The notes beneath the pieces are model-generated. The model worked only from the letters and a program-made list of their open reading frames with translations, ran no database searches and was not told the origin of the DNA. A stretch of 64,000 bases of DNA from CAZNUM01 sp964539305 (GTDB lineage: Bacteria; Fidelibacterota; Marinisomatia; Marinisomatales; TCS55). This document shows positions 1 through 9,219 of the stretch, piece after piece. Position numbers and translations under genes: made by a program. The stretch is from contig CAZIIM010000003.1 in NCBI GenBank assembly GCA_964539305.1, forward strand, positions 1-64,000, read 5' to 3'. Numbering within the stretch: position 1 is the stretch's first letter; each line of letters begins with the position of its first letter.

Positions 1-143
1 ATCTTTCACTCACTCTAATTTAACCTCTAAAATCTTATCCCAAGTCTAATGGAGCCTGTCGAAGGATGACCAAACAGGTAGTGAAAAGTGACCAGATGGT
101 ATTTGAAAACGTAATTTTAAGAATCCCAGACACCAGCTATTAA

Positions 144-184
144 GCCTTCGACTGGTACCTCTTTGAGGTACCGCTCAGGCGGAC
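144..184. repeat. Intergenic hairpin repeat, copy 1
   Basis: A perfect 8-bp inverted repeat (GGTACCTC, 3-nt loop, GAGGTACC at 154-172) sits between the flanks TTCGACTGG and CGCTCAGGCGG. The same flanks enclose a different stem at 1012-1046. A related fragment, GGAGCCTGTCGAAGG, lies at 51-65 and reads as the complement of the CTTCGAC flank. This looks like a REP-like dispersed element between genes; what it does is unknown. The rest of 1-291 shows nothing I recognise. Confidence 0.6.
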
Positions 185-291
185 AGACATGTAGGTCGCG
201 CTGAGCCTGCCCGTGCCGGCCTTTCGAATTTCAGGAAAACTATATTAATTTTCCGCACAGCTTCCATTCGGCGCTAAATCCATTATAAATC

Positions 292-807
292 ATGCAGCCA
301 AAACTGAAAGTGGTTCAGGGGGATATTACCCGCTTAAAGGTAGAGGCGATTGTTAATGCCGCTAACCGCTCGCTCCTGGGTGGCGGCGGTGTGGACGGCG
401 CCATCCACCGGGCGGCGGGGCCGGAACTGCTGGCAGAATGCCGGACCATCGGTGGCTGTCCCACGGGTGAAGCGAGGATTACACAAGGTTACCGCCTCCC
501 GGCTAAATATGTTATCCACACCGTCGGACCGGTCTGGCGTGACGGCAAACACCGGGAAGCAGAATTGTTAGGAAATTGTTACCGGAATGCATTTCAACTG
601 GCCGAGGATCATCACATTAAAAGCATCGCTTTCCCTAACATCAGCACCGGAGTGTACGGCTTTCCCAAAGACTTGGCGGCGGAAATCGCCCTTCGCACCA
701 CCCGGGAATTTCTGAAGCAACATGATTCAAAGCTGACAGTAACTTTCTGCTGCTTTGATGAAGAAAATTACCGGTTGTACCTCGAATCCATTGACAATCA
801 TTTTTAA
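292..807 (+). CDS. Macro-domain protein, O-acetyl-ADP-ribose deacetylase (YmdB-like)
   Basis: A stand-alone macro domain of 171 aa, the usual length for YmdB-type enzymes. These bind ADP-ribose and remove acetyl or ADP-ribosyl groups in the cytoplasm. The ADP-ribose pocket is clear: GDIT at residues 10-13, NAAN at 22-25, the glycine-rich loop GGGGVDGAIH at 30-39, and a later STGVYGFP phosphate loop. All align closely with E. coli YmdB, including the Asn and Asp used in catalysis. The gene stands alone between two repeat-bearing intergenic regions, with no operon partner. The start is the first ATG, directly before the conserved beta strand that leads into GDIT. The family assignment is firm; the physiological substrate is not. 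Confidence 0.93.
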   Translation: MQPKLKVVQGDITRLKVEAIVNAANRSLLGGGGVDGAIHRAAGPELLAECRTIGGCPTGEARITQGYRLPAKYVIHTVGPVWRDGKHREAELLGNCYRNAFQLAEDHHIKSIAFPNISTGVYGFPKDLAAEIALRTTREFLKQHDSKLTVTFCCFDEENYRLYLESIDNHF

Positions 808-1011
808 TTAAACTGGTCAATAACTCACATTTCTAAAAAGTCCAAGACTTAAAGGCCAACGTAAGCCCTATGGAGGTTATAAATGTCGCGTTAAGCCAGA
901 CCCTTCCCGGTTGATCGTGGTCAGGGTAAAATGTGACCAGCTGGGTAGGAATGGGTGATCGGACATTACTCGAACAATCTAATTTTTCACATCTAAATAG
1001 TGGTTAATAAG

Positions 1012-1046
1012 TCTTCGACTGGCGCCCCTGGGCGCCGCTCAGGCGG
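1012..1046. repeat. Intergenic hairpin repeat, copy 2
   Basis: Second copy of the element at 144-184. It has TTCGACTGG, then a 7-bp inverted repeat GGCGCCC/GGGCGCC (1021-1036), then CGCTCAGGCGG. The stem sequence differs entirely from copy 1, but pairing is kept and the flanks are nearly identical. The rest of 808-1072 has no recognisable gene; both intergenic regions also share a short GTGACCAG word. Confidence 0.6.
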
Positions 1047-1072
1047 CCAAATATGAGTGTATAAAATTCAGA

Positions 1073-1921
1073 TTAAAAATCAAACTTTTCGAGGAAGGAT
1101 CGCACCTTCAATAAATCCCCTTTGCTGGTAAGGTCCGGCACCGGCTCAGATACCTGAATCGTGAATATTGCTTTGGGATTTTCTTCGAGCAGCATTTTCA
1201 GGGCCGTGGGCAATTCCTTCTCCTGTCGCACAGGATGGAGAGGACAGGTTTCCAACACGGGTAACAGGGCATCATAATCCAGGCGGAAAATATTCATACT
1301 GACGCCCACGCGCCCGTTGGCATCCCGCGCTTTCTCAATTTCCTCCGGTCCCGGCTTTTCCACAATGTCCGTCAAATAGCCCTCCCCATCCTTCCAGATA
1401 ATGGCGAAAGCTTTCACCCGATCCAGTTCCACCCCCAGTGCATCCCGGTCGTAATCCGCCATCGCACACAGGTGCGTATCTTGTAACAGACGTTTTAACA
1501 CCTCCACCGAATATAGATTATCACTGTTACAGACTGTAAACTTACCTCTTTTCCAGTCGGGGCGGGCCAGCATGCCTTGAAGAACCGCATCGGCGGTGCC
1601 CAATGGTTTTTCCCGGCCGGGAGGAATCTCCTGACGGGCGAACGTGAGGTTCAAGCCCCACATCTTCCGATCGGCATAATACGGTCTGGTGAATTCATCC
1701 CGTTCGTTAATGACCAGCACCACCTCCTCGTATCCGGCGTGGGCAGCGTTATCCAGGAGGTAATCCATGAAAGGCCGCCCCTCCTTCCCTATTCCGATCA
1801 TGGCCTTCGGTTTCTGATCCGCTTCTTCCGCCAGGTGTTTACTGATTGTACCCCCCACGGCCATACTTCGCTTCATGCGGGAGGACATTCCCGCGGCTAA
1901 AACCATTAATCTCCGATCCAT
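1073..1921 (-). CDS. Sugar-1-phosphate nucleotidyltransferase (MurU/NahK-partner type)
   Basis: A 282-aa GT-A-fold nucleotidyltransferase that would join a sugar 1-phosphate to an NTP. It opens with LAAGMSSRM at residues 8-16. A Lys-Pro-Lys metal/phosphate motif follows only at 37-39, after an insert of about 20 residues that classical MurU or GlmU enzymes lack. A nucleotide-binding segment ending in SDN lies mid-protein. It is the last gene of a minus-strand operon, five bases after an APH-family sugar kinase. That pairing resembles AmgK-MurU of pseudomonads and the kinase/nucleotidyltransferase pairs of Bacteroidota. I infer salvage of free N-acetylhexosamine or MurNAc to a UDP-sugar. The base and sugar specificity cannot be read from sequence. 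Confidence 0.75.
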   Translation of the reverse strand: MDRRLMVLAAGMSSRMKRSMAVGGTISKHLAEEADQKPKAMIGIGKEGRPFMDYLLDNAAHAGYEEVVLVINERDEFTRPYYADRKMWGLNLTFARQEIPPGREKPLGTADAVLQGMLARPDWKRGKFTVCNSDNLYSVEVLKRLLQDTHLCAMADYDRDALGVELDRVKAFAIIWKDGEGYLTDIVEKPGPEEIEKARDANGRVGVSMNIFRLDYDALLPVLETCPLHPVRQEKELPTALKMLLEENPKAIFTIQVSEPVPDLTSKGDLLKVRSFLEKFDF

Positions 1922-1926
1922 AAAAT

Positions 1927-2877
1927 CTATCTCCAGCTTTCGTTAAGCACCGTCTGATCCCTTACTTCTTCAAAAAACCGGCGGCGGAAATAATGAATTC
2001 TGTTGATAAACAGGTGCACCCGTTCCAACTGCCGTTTGTTCCGGCGCTGGAGCAATTCCCGCAGGTGCCAGGAAACAAACACAAAAGCACCCCAGCGCAG
2101 GTAAATAGGTAACAGTTCACGTTCCAACGGTTCCAGGGGTCGGATTGTTTCATACTGCTCCAGAAAAACACGATAAAGGGTCTCCTGGAATTCCTCCTCC
2201 ACAAAACAGAATCCATTCACCGCCGTTCCGATTTCAGTCAGGAGGGGGCCAATCCCAAATTCGTCAAAATCCACAATAGCCCGGAGGCGATTCCCCTGAA
2301 AGAGCGTATTATCCGGGAACACATCTCCATGGATCAAGCCCTGAGGCACTGCACGCTCAAGGAACGGTTCCAGGAACGAAAATTCCTCCCGGTAAAATGC
2401 GAACAGATCCGGGTACTGAAATTTCGCCTGTGGAAAGGAATCCATCAACTTCCGGCAGTAGTCCGGCGTACAGTAAAACTGTTTCTCGATTCCAGCCGGA
2501 GGCGGAAGTACATTCAGCCGGGCCACAGCCCGGGCCACGGTTCCCACCGTTTCTTGATTTAAGGAGGGGAGTGATCCTTCCATAAATTGAAATAATACAG
2601 AATACCCCTCCTGATCCCGGTTTAAATAGGTGCCATCCCGCCGGGGGATAGGCGGCGCCACGGGAAAATTCCGCTCCGCCAGATCATTCAGTAGAACCAC
2701 CTCGGAAAGGATATCCTCCTGTTTAGAATAAGTGTAATAACGAAGTAAATAGGTCCCGCTGGTTGTTTCCACTCGGTAGCTGCGATTCACAAAACCGTAA
2801 CTGGAATTATTTATTGTTAAAACTTTTTCCAGGCGGTAATGATTCAGAGCAGCCGAAAGGACGTCAACATTCACCAT
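1927..2877 (-). CDS. APH-family sugar kinase (N-acetylhexosamine/MurNAc 1-kinase candidate)
   Basis: A 316-aa protein of the aminoglycoside phosphotransferase/choline kinase fold. The N lobe carries the strand YLLRYYTY. The C lobe has the Brenner motif HGDVFPDN (catalytic Asp and metal Asn), followed by the metal-binding DFDE. No antibiotic resistance gene is implied: NahK, AmgK, ThrB-II and MdsC all share this architecture. The gene sits 9 bp after aminopeptidase P and 5 bp before the nucleotidyltransferase, so the two products very likely act in sequence, anomeric phosphorylation then nucleotidyl transfer. AmgK-like action on MurNAc or GlcNAc would fit the peptidoglycan-salvage genes downstream in the window. 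Homoserine kinase II is the main alternative. Confidence 0.75.
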   Translation of the reverse strand: MVNVDVLSAALNHYRLEKVLTINNSSYGFVNRSYRVETTSGTYLLRYYTYSKQEDILSEVVLLNDLAERNFPVAPPIPRRDGTYLNRDQEGYSVLFQFMEGSLPSLNQETVGTVARAVARLNVLPPPAGIEKQFYCTPDYCRKLMDSFPQAKFQYPDLFAFYREEFSFLEPFLERAVPQGLIHGDVFPDNTLFQGNRLRAIVDFDEFGIGPLLTEIGTAVNGFCFVEEEFQETLYRVFLEQYETIRPLEPLERELLPIYLRWGAFVFVSWHLRELLQRRNKRQLERVHLFINRIHYFRRRFFEEVRDQTVLNESWR

Positions 2878-2886
2878 GGGCGTTGA

Positions 2887-4275
2887 TTATGCCGCCATCC
2901 TGGATTCAATTTCCTCCACTGTCTTTGGAATCGGCGGTCCCAGCACGCGGCATCCCGAACTGGTGATGACGATATCGTCTTCAATCCTGATGCCGCCAAA
3001 GGTTCGGAAAGACTCCAGCCGTTCGAATACGATGAAATTCTTTCCCCGGCCTTCCGCCTGCCACCGGTCGATCAGTGCGGGAATAAAATACAACCCCGGC
3101 TCCACCGTAACGACAAATCCCTGTTCCAGTTTCCGGCCAAACCGCAACACTTCCAGCCCAAACTCGGTACTACGGGTTACTTCCTCATCGTACCCCACAT
3201 AATCCTCCCCCAGATTCTCCATGTCGTGGACGTCCAGACCCAGCATATGCCCCAGTCCATGGGGGAAAAACAGGGTATGGGCGCCGGCGGCCAGTGCTTC
3301 ATCAGAATTACCCTTCATGAGCCCCAGATCCATTAAGCCCTCCACCAGCACCCGGCAAGCGGCCAGATGAACATCCCGGTAGGAAATGCCTGGACGACAG
3401 CGTTTAATCGCCGTGGTCTGCATGGCCAGGACCAATTCGTAACACTCCCTCTGAATCGTGGAAAAAGAGCCGCTGACGGGGAAGGTGCGGGTAATATCAC
3501 TGGCATAATGCCCTGCAGATTCGGCGCCCGAATCATTCAAAATCAGATCGCCCCGGTTCATGGTGTTATCGTGTCTCACATTGTGGAGTACTTCACCGCG
3601 AGTGGTAAAAATGACCGGGTAGGCCAACAGTGTTCCTTTCGAACGAGCTAAACCTTCCATCCTACCCGCTACGACCGCTTCCTTCATACCAGGATGGGTC
3701 TGATCCATGGCCATTAAATGCATTTCCCGGGTTACCACCAAGGCAGATTCAATTTCCTTCAATTCCGCTTTCGATTTCCGGGATCGTTGCCGAACCACGG
3801 CTTGAATGAGTTCTTTTGAAACCATCCGGGCCACATTCTCTGGATTAATTCCCAGCCAGGAGGCCAGCTTAAAAAGAATGGAATCACGATAAGGGGGTAA
3901 GAAGTGGATTTTCCGATCTTTGGATGTGGCATGATTCAAATAGGCTGACAAATGATCCAGCGTATCCACCGTTTGAATCCCTGTCTGAGCACCAAGTTCC
4001 TCCAGGGTGGGTTGAGGTCCAGTCCAGACAGTTTCTTCCAGAGTCGGCTCATTCCCAAACAGAATCGTTTCACCCGAATCCACATCCAGGACCACTGCCA
4101 GTCCGGGGCGATCGATTCCAAAATAGTACAGGAAGGTACTGTCCTGCCTAAAGGGATAGGTATTGTGCTCATAATTCATGGCAGTTTCTTCATTCCCGGG
4201 CAGGAGCACGAGACCTCCCTCCAAGGCTTCCACGAGCCGGTCGCGTCGTTCCTGATAGTCTTGAGCTGAAAACAT
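2887..4275 (-). CDS. pepP: Xaa-Pro aminopeptidase (M24B)
   Basis: A 462-aa metallopeptidase that releases the N-terminal residue before proline from peptides in the cytoplasm. It has the creatinase-like N-terminal domain (about residues 1-170) and a pita-bread C-terminal domain. The dinuclear metal ligands are visible in order: Asp in NDSGAE, Asp in SDITRTF, His in HGLGHMLG, Glu in VEPGLY and Glu in GIRIEDD. Length matches E. coli PepP (about 440). It lies within the minus operon between an ABC permease and the sugar kinase. Peptide turnover alongside sugar salvage is consistent with a nutrient-scavenging role, though pepP occurs widely. Confidence 0.92.
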   Translation of the reverse strand: MFSAQDYQERRDRLVEALEGGLVLLPGNEETAMNYEHNTYPFRQDSTFLYYFGIDRPGLAVVLDVDSGETILFGNEPTLEETVWTGPQPTLEELGAQTGIQTVDTLDHLSAYLNHATSKDRKIHFLPPYRDSILFKLASWLGINPENVARMVSKELIQAVVRQRSRKSKAELKEIESALVVTREMHLMAMDQTHPGMKEAVVAGRMEGLARSKGTLLAYPVIFTTRGEVLHNVRHDNTMNRGDLILNDSGAESAGHYASDITRTFPVSGSFSTIQRECYELVLAMQTTAIKRCRPGISYRDVHLAACRVLVEGLMDLGLMKGNSDEALAAGAHTLFFPHGLGHMLGLDVHDMENLGEDYVGYDEEVTRSTEFGLEVLRFGRKLEQGFVVTVEPGLYFIPALIDRWQAEGRGKNFIVFERLESFRTFGGIRIEDDIVITSSGCRVLGPPIPKTVEEIESRMAA

Positions 4276-4347
4276 ATTGGGAAAGTTAATGTGAAGCGGG
4301 TTGGAGGAACAGATTTAATCGAATGGCAAGATTCAAAGAGGCTGGAA

Positions 4348-6009
4348 TCACAACTCTGTATTCACCAGTTGGCGGAGCCCCAGATTCAGAGGGATGTAAA
4401 TCACGATGCCGTTGAAGATTAACACCCCCAGACCCACGAGGAAAAAGGTTTCGATGGAAGCCTGTTTTTCCATTAGCAGGAGAAACCAGATAAAAGCCGC
4501 CACCATGGTAACCAGGTAAGCCAGGCTGAAGAGAATGGTGATCGTACCGCCGGTTCCGGAGGCAATCCGCATGGGATTCCGTTCGTGGAATTGGGGAAAT
4601 AGAGCTCCCAGTCCCAGGGATATGCTAACCAGTCCAAAGGTAAGCAGGATCAAGAAAGCGGTGGCCAGCAGGTTAATTCTCAGACCTTGACCCAGGAAAT
4701 AATTACTGACCAGCGCCACCGTTTCTGCCAGAGCGAAAAATAGTCCTGCTGACAGCCAGAATTTCTCCATGAAAAGAGATCTCAATTTCACGGGAGCAGC
4801 CATTAGAATCCAGAGTCCCTTTCCTTCCAGGCTGATGAGTGGAAAGACGAATCGGGCCGTGAGAGCCGCAATGACAAAACCGCTGAAACCGAAATTCAAA
4901 ATATAAATCAGAATCCGCCAGAAAGGAGCAAGCGCCTGCATTTGGATGTTCACCCGGGCCAGATTCAGCAGGTAAATCCCAATGAAGAAACCGAATAAAA
5001 GAAACTGAATCCACTGCTGTGGAGTACGGACAAACTGGAGGACATCTTTAAAGACCAGTCCACGGACCGGAGGCTGTAATCCGCCTAGCAATTTCGTCAG
5101 AAACCCGGGTTTAACACTTCTGGTGGCCGGTTGACGCCGGTGCGAATTCAGAATCTGGACCGTGGGATAGTACATCCCTCGCCCCAACCATCGTGTCAGT
5201 TCCCACCCGACCAGGGCAGTGGTAACCAACAGACTCCCGGAAAACAACCGCTGGGGACCAGCTTTATGTAATAATTCCGTAAACCAGTAACTGGGAATCA
5301 AAGGGAAAGGATCACGGGTCAGATTAAACAGGTAGCGACTCATGACTCTGAAACTGGCGGTTTCACCGGTAAGAATTACCGTCTGCTGGTTGTACCGAAA
5401 ATAGAGCCAGAAGAATAGCCAGACTATTGCTCCCAGGGCCAGAAACAGGATACGAAGACGGATCCACTTGGATAGGCGAATTATGACCAGAATTATTACC
5501 AGACCGGTCATCGTGGCCAGCAGCAGGTAGGGAATCAATCCCACCGGAAATAACCATATCCACCCCCCGTTAAAGAGACCATTGGCCTGGAGATACGCCC
5601 CGGTTAGAGGGATTCCCAATACCAGAATGACCCACGAGCTATACAGGAGATTCTCCAGTAGCTTGGTTTTGAAAATATCACCATAAGCAATGGGGTGGGT
5701 GAGAAGAAAGTTCACCTCCGGAGATCGATACAGGGTTGAGAATGCAGTAATAATATTAGAGATAATCAACAAATAAAAGATGATTGACCACCCGAGATAA
5801 AATACCCGGTCCAACAACAGGCGGCCCACTTCACCCTGGTTGAGGAGAAATTGGGCGCCCCGGAGCGCTAATAGATACCCCCCGAGGATCAAGCCACTGA
5901 TAATGATCAGGGGCATGAAGATTTCAAGCCAATGCTTCCGGAGATCGGCTGTAAGTCGGTATCGGATTGACCTGCCCCGAATTCGGAAGAAAAGGAGCGT
6001 GAAGTTCAC
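4348..6009 (-). CDS. ABC-2 type exporter membrane protein
   Basis: A 553-aa integral membrane protein with roughly twelve hydrophobic segments, arranged as two sets separated by a basic cytoplasmic stretch (about residues 285-320, with THRRQPATRSVKPG-like composition). It lacks an ATP-binding site. It overlaps the upstream ABC ATPase by four bases (ATGA), so the two form one exporter. It resembles the large two-block putative ABC exporter permeases of the FCB group rather than the 250-aa single-block type. Substrate unknown. The operon also holds a transglutaminase-like membrane protein and a PAP2 phosphatase, which hints at an envelope role. Confidence 0.8.
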   Translation of the reverse strand: MNFTLLFFRIRGRSIRYRLTADLRKHWLEIFMPLIIISGLILGGYLLALRGAQFLLNQGEVGRLLLDRVFYLGWSIIFYLLIISNIITAFSTLYRSPEVNFLLTHPIAYGDIFKTKLLENLLYSSWVILVLGIPLTGAYLQANGLFNGGWIWLFPVGLIPYLLLATMTGLVIILVIIRLSKWIRLRILFLALGAIVWLFFWLYFRYNQQTVILTGETASFRVMSRYLFNLTRDPFPLIPSYWFTELLHKAGPQRLFSGSLLVTTALVGWELTRWLGRGMYYPTVQILNSHRRQPATRSVKPGFLTKLLGGLQPPVRGLVFKDVLQFVRTPQQWIQFLLFGFFIGIYLLNLARVNIQMQALAPFWRILIYILNFGFSGFVIAALTARFVFPLISLEGKGLWILMAAPVKLRSLFMEKFWLSAGLFFALAETVALVSNYFLGQGLRINLLATAFLILLTFGLVSISLGLGALFPQFHERNPMRIASGTGGTITILFSLAYLVTMVAAFIWFLLLMEKQASIETFFLVGLGVLIFNGIVIYIPLNLGLRQLVNTEL

Positions 6010-6767
6010 TGGTGCTTCCTTTTATCTTTTGAAACGGAGGCCATTTTTTCCTCCCCGGTGAGATGCAAAAACAGATCCTCCAAATTCCCGTGTTGTTGAA
6101 GGGAATCCCGAAAGGATTCAATGGAACCCACCTTCAGGAGAGATCCCTGATCAATTATTCCCAGGGAAGTGGAGAGTTCTTCAGCCACATTCAGATTGTG
6201 GGTGGAAAGGAATACGGTCACCCCTTCCGAAACACGCTCCCTTAAAATTTCCTTAATGGTACGGGCGGTCCGGGGATCCAGACCCACCATGGGCTCATCA
6301 ATGATCAGAATTTCCGGCTCATGAAACAGGGCAGCCGTAAAAACCAACCGCTGTTTCATCCCCTGGGAGTAACTTTCGGTCACTTCCTCCAGCCAGGAAC
6401 CAATATTCAACCGCTCCCGGTACTGCCCGATCTGCCGTTCGATCCTCTCTGACTCCAGACCGTAAAGATTCCCCACCACTTCCAGAAATTCACGCCCGGT
6501 TAATTTATCGTAAAGGAAAGGAGCATCCGGAACGTAGCCAATCATTCGTTTCGCCTCCAGGGGATGGGTCCCGGTGTTAAACCCGTTGATTTCAATATCG
6601 CCTTCATCCGGTAACATCAGTCCCACCAGCATTTTAATGGTGGTGGTTTTGCCAGCGCCGTTCGGCCCCAGAAAACTAAACAGCTCCCCCCGCTGAACCG
6701 TCAATGAAAGCCGATTAACCGCTTTTAGAGTGCCGAACGATTTGGTAACCTGGTGTAATTTGATCAT
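6006..6767 (-). CDS. ABC transporter ATP-binding protein
   Basis: A 253-aa ATPase subunit of the ABC-2/CcmA type. It has Walker A GPNGAGKTT (about residues 34-42), a signature variant YSQGMKQR, Walker B ILIIDEP followed by MVGLDP, and the switch His in STHNL. It would power the permease encoded by the overlapping downstream gene. The start lies 12 bp after the stop of the transglutaminase-like gene. The C-terminal tail is basic (SVSKDKRKHQ). The substrate cannot be deduced. Confidence 0.92.
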   Translation of the reverse strand: MIKLHQVTKSFGTLKAVNRLSLTVQRGELFSFLGPNGAGKTTTIKMLVGLMLPDEGDIEINGFNTGTHPLEAKRMIGYVPDAPFLYDKLTGREFLEVVGNLYGLESERIERQIGQYRERLNIGSWLEEVTESYSQGMKQRLVFTAALFHEPEILIIDEPMVGLDPRTARTIKEILRERVSEGVTVFLSTHNLNVAEELSTSLGIIDQGSLLKVGSIESFRDSLQQHGNLEDLFLHLTGEEKMASVSKDKRKHQ

Positions 6768-6779
6768 GGTTGTTATCCT

Positions 6780-8300
6780 TTAATACTGCTGGTCCACCAC
6801 TTTAATGGTGATGTTGCCCAGAAGAGGCAGCAACTGGTAGAGGTTTGTAAAATCAGTTTCCAACAGGGCGATATGGGTCGCATCCGCCACATCCTGACCT
6901 AAGGTCGGATCCACTGCCCACCAGAATCCATCTTTCGCCACCACCGGCCAGGCATGGAATAAAAATCGTCCCTGCAGGTAAACCAGACCGGCGTAAATCT
7001 TTGTAGGAATTCCCAAGCTGCGACTCAAAGCGGTGAACAGGGCCGAATGTTCACTGCAATCCCCCTCCCTCTGGTTCAATATTTCCAAAGTTGAATTCAA
7101 ACTGGCCACCGGTCGCTTCTCCAGATGGGTATACACCCACCTGACCAGTGTTTTCACGGGGCTGGTACCCGGTCCTGCCTGTTGTTGAATCTCCGTAGCC
7201 TGACGTATCACCCTGGCATCTGCAGATTGAATCAGGGGCGTTGCGCTCAGGTAGGAATTCAGGTTTAAGGCAGCTTCCATCCGTACCGGCACAGGGCGGA
7301 GGACCAATTGCAGTTTTTCATCACTCCGGAAAAACTGCTGGCGGGTATTTTGAATAAGCTCCAGGAGGCTGGTATCCAGTCCTGTAACCTCAAGTGTAAG
7401 AGACTTTAACTTGGTGGGATGCTGGATGGTGCTTTCAACCGGAATGGCAAACGATTCGATGAGATCCAATCCGGTGGTGGTTGAATCAGTAGCCAGGGCC
7501 TGATCCGGTGTTACCCGTTCCAGCGAGAGACCCAACAGCGACTCCTCCCGGTAGGTCAATCCATTATCGTCCAACCAGAGATAAGAGGGTATTCCACGCA
7601 TGGAAACACGGATTTTATTCAGCTCCATCTCTACGCCCTGAATGGTACGGACTTCCTTTCCTTCATGGACGATTTCCATCTCCGAAACTTCCATCGTAAG
7701 CGGATCAAAAGAAGGGAGTACCAACCGCTGACCCGGCTTAATCCCCTGACTGGAAAGCATGGGCTGGATTCCAACATAAATATAAATATCCTGAGGCACG
7801 TAGACCGCAAACCGGCTGCTGTCACGGCCCTGAATGTGATCGATATAAACGGAATCTCCTGATTGAAATCCTTTAAACCGGGTATTGTAATCATCGGCGA
7901 TCAACCGTACATCGAAAGAACGAAGACGGAACAGGGTGTCCACCTGAACGGTGTTCACCAATTGAATTTGGGTTTTAAACCCAGCAATGGCTGTTTTCAG
8001 TTGAGTGGAGCTGCGGAGCCGGTAACCGTCCTTACCCAGATTCCGGAGGGCATAGGTGGCATAACCCAGCTTCTTCCCCTGGTGGTAAATAGCCAACCAC
8101 TCCGCATCCCCGGGAAGATCCCTGATCCCCGTCTCCAGGGATACCACCCGAATAGTACTTTTCCGATCAAAATAATTGACCTGAATCAACCGCCCCAATA
8201 GGCCTCCCCAAGTCAGGAGTAAAACAATCAAATACACCGGTCTGTACCAAGATGATCTCACTTTTTTCGAAGCGGGTTGGGATCGCCGGGTGCGATTCAT
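6780..8300 (-). CDS. Membrane-anchored transglutaminase-like protein
   Basis: A 506-aa protein. A basic N terminus is followed by one membrane segment (about residues 20-42), which implies an inner-membrane anchor with the bulk outside the cytoplasm. The C-terminal third is a transglutaminase/protease-like domain with an intact Cys-His-Asp triad: Cys in EGDCSEHSALF, His in FLFHAWPV and Asp in AVDPTLGQ. Bacterial members act as peptidases or protein-modifying enzymes more often than cross-linkers. The roughly 350-residue middle part is beta-rich and unassigned. It sits between the PAP2 gene and the ABC ATPase in the same operon. The substrate is unknown. Confidence 0.85.
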   Translation of the reverse strand: MNRTRRSQPASKKVRSSWYRPVYLIVLLLTWGGLLGRLIQVNYFDRKSTIRVVSLETGIRDLPGDAEWLAIYHQGKKLGYATYALRNLGKDGYRLRSSTQLKTAIAGFKTQIQLVNTVQVDTLFRLRSFDVRLIADDYNTRFKGFQSGDSVYIDHIQGRDSSRFAVYVPQDIYIYVGIQPMLSSQGIKPGQRLVLPSFDPLTMEVSEMEIVHEGKEVRTIQGVEMELNKIRVSMRGIPSYLWLDDNGLTYREESLLGLSLERVTPDQALATDSTTTGLDLIESFAIPVESTIQHPTKLKSLTLEVTGLDTSLLELIQNTRQQFFRSDEKLQLVLRPVPVRMEAALNLNSYLSATPLIQSADARVIRQATEIQQQAGPGTSPVKTLVRWVYTHLEKRPVASLNSTLEILNQREGDCSEHSALFTALSRSLGIPTKIYAGLVYLQGRFLFHAWPVVAKDGFWWAVDPTLGQDVADATHIALLETDFTNLYQLLPLLGNITIKVVDQQY

Positions 8301-8337
8301 TCACAGCACCGCTGTTTATCAGGAAAAGGACCGGACA

Positions 8338-9084
8338 TTAAAATCGATAGACGATCATTACCCCGTCAGGGAGCGGAGAAACAAACCAGTGCAAATCCTT
8401 CATTCTGTATGCGTAGGCGAATCCCCGTCCGACTACTGTACCAAGGCCGGCACCGGCAATCACATCGCTGAGGTAATGTTTATTATCGTGGATCCGCTGG
8501 AGAGCGACCAGCCCCCCGATCAGGTACGCGGGGACGCCGACAGAAGGCCCCCATATCTCCTCAGCGATCGTCGCTACTGTAAAGCTATGGGAAGTGTGAC
8601 CGGAGGGAAAGGACCGGTACCCCCTTCCATTGGGTCGTTTTCGCCCCACCGCCACCTTTAAACCGGCGGTAATGACGCCATTTACAGCCATGGCAGAAAA
8701 AGCGTAGGTAAACTGACGCTTTAACTCGGGCCTGGGAACCGAGCGGGCCAGACCGTCAGCAAACAGGCCGGAAAACAAAACCCAGTGGGCGTATCTTCCA
8801 CCATAAAGGTCCCCGAACCGGGACAAATCCTTCGACATTAAACCATGGGTCTGGGCATAATCTTTTACTGCAGAGTCGTAAGAATGGGCAACCAAAGCAG
8901 CAGTTACTGTCAATCCCATAATCAAGCGGTTGGGTGCATCCGTGTAAATCGATTTCACACCGGTTGAAAAATATTGATAGACCGGAATCGGTATTGAAGA
9001 GGTTTCACCTGAATCTCCGTAGGCCCAGACACCGCTCCAGCTAAGGAGGAAATAGAAGGACAATATTTTACGAATCCACATCAC
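8338..9084 (-). CDS. PAP2-family membrane-associated phosphatase
   Basis: A 248-aa protein with an apparent signal peptide (residues 1-22, cleavage near WAYG) and a PAP2 acid phosphatase fold. All three catalytic blocks are present: KVAVGRKRP (K-x6-RP), the PSGHTSHSF block (PSGH) and RIHDNKHYLSD (R-x5-H-x3-D). The family dephosphorylates lipid pyrophosphates, phosphatidic acid or sugar phosphates on the outer face of the inner membrane. Undecaprenyl-pyrophosphate recycling is one option, but the signal peptide and modest hydrophobicity also fit a periplasmic class A-like phosphatase. First gene of the minus-strand operon that runs down to 1073; 136 bp separate it from thioredoxin on the other strand. 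Confidence 0.87.
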   Translation of the reverse strand: MMWIRKILSFYFLLSWSGVWAYGDSGETSSIPIPVYQYFSTGVKSIYTDAPNRLIMGLTVTAALVAHSYDSAVKDYAQTHGLMSKDLSRFGDLYGGRYAHWVLFSGLFADGLARSVPRPELKRQFTYAFSAMAVNGVITAGLKVAVGRKRPNGRGYRSFPSGHTSHSFTVATIAEEIWGPSVGVPAYLIGGLVALQRIHDNKHYLSDVIAGAGLGTVVGRGFAYAYRMKDLHWFVSPLPDGVMIVYRF

Positions 9085-9219
9085 AATGATCGTTAATTGA
9101 CCCGGAAGTTAAGGAGAATTGTCACATAATCCGGCGGGAATCAATCTCCAATCCCCACCGGTGTAACCAATAAGACCTGTCTGCATCCAAGCAGGTACGA
9201 TTAGAAAGAAAGGATATCA

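Noticed and set aside
1927..2877. Reading the APH-fold kinase as an aminoglycoside resistance gene
   Set aside because: Its tight pairing with a sugar nucleotidyltransferase fits metabolic kinases of the same fold better.
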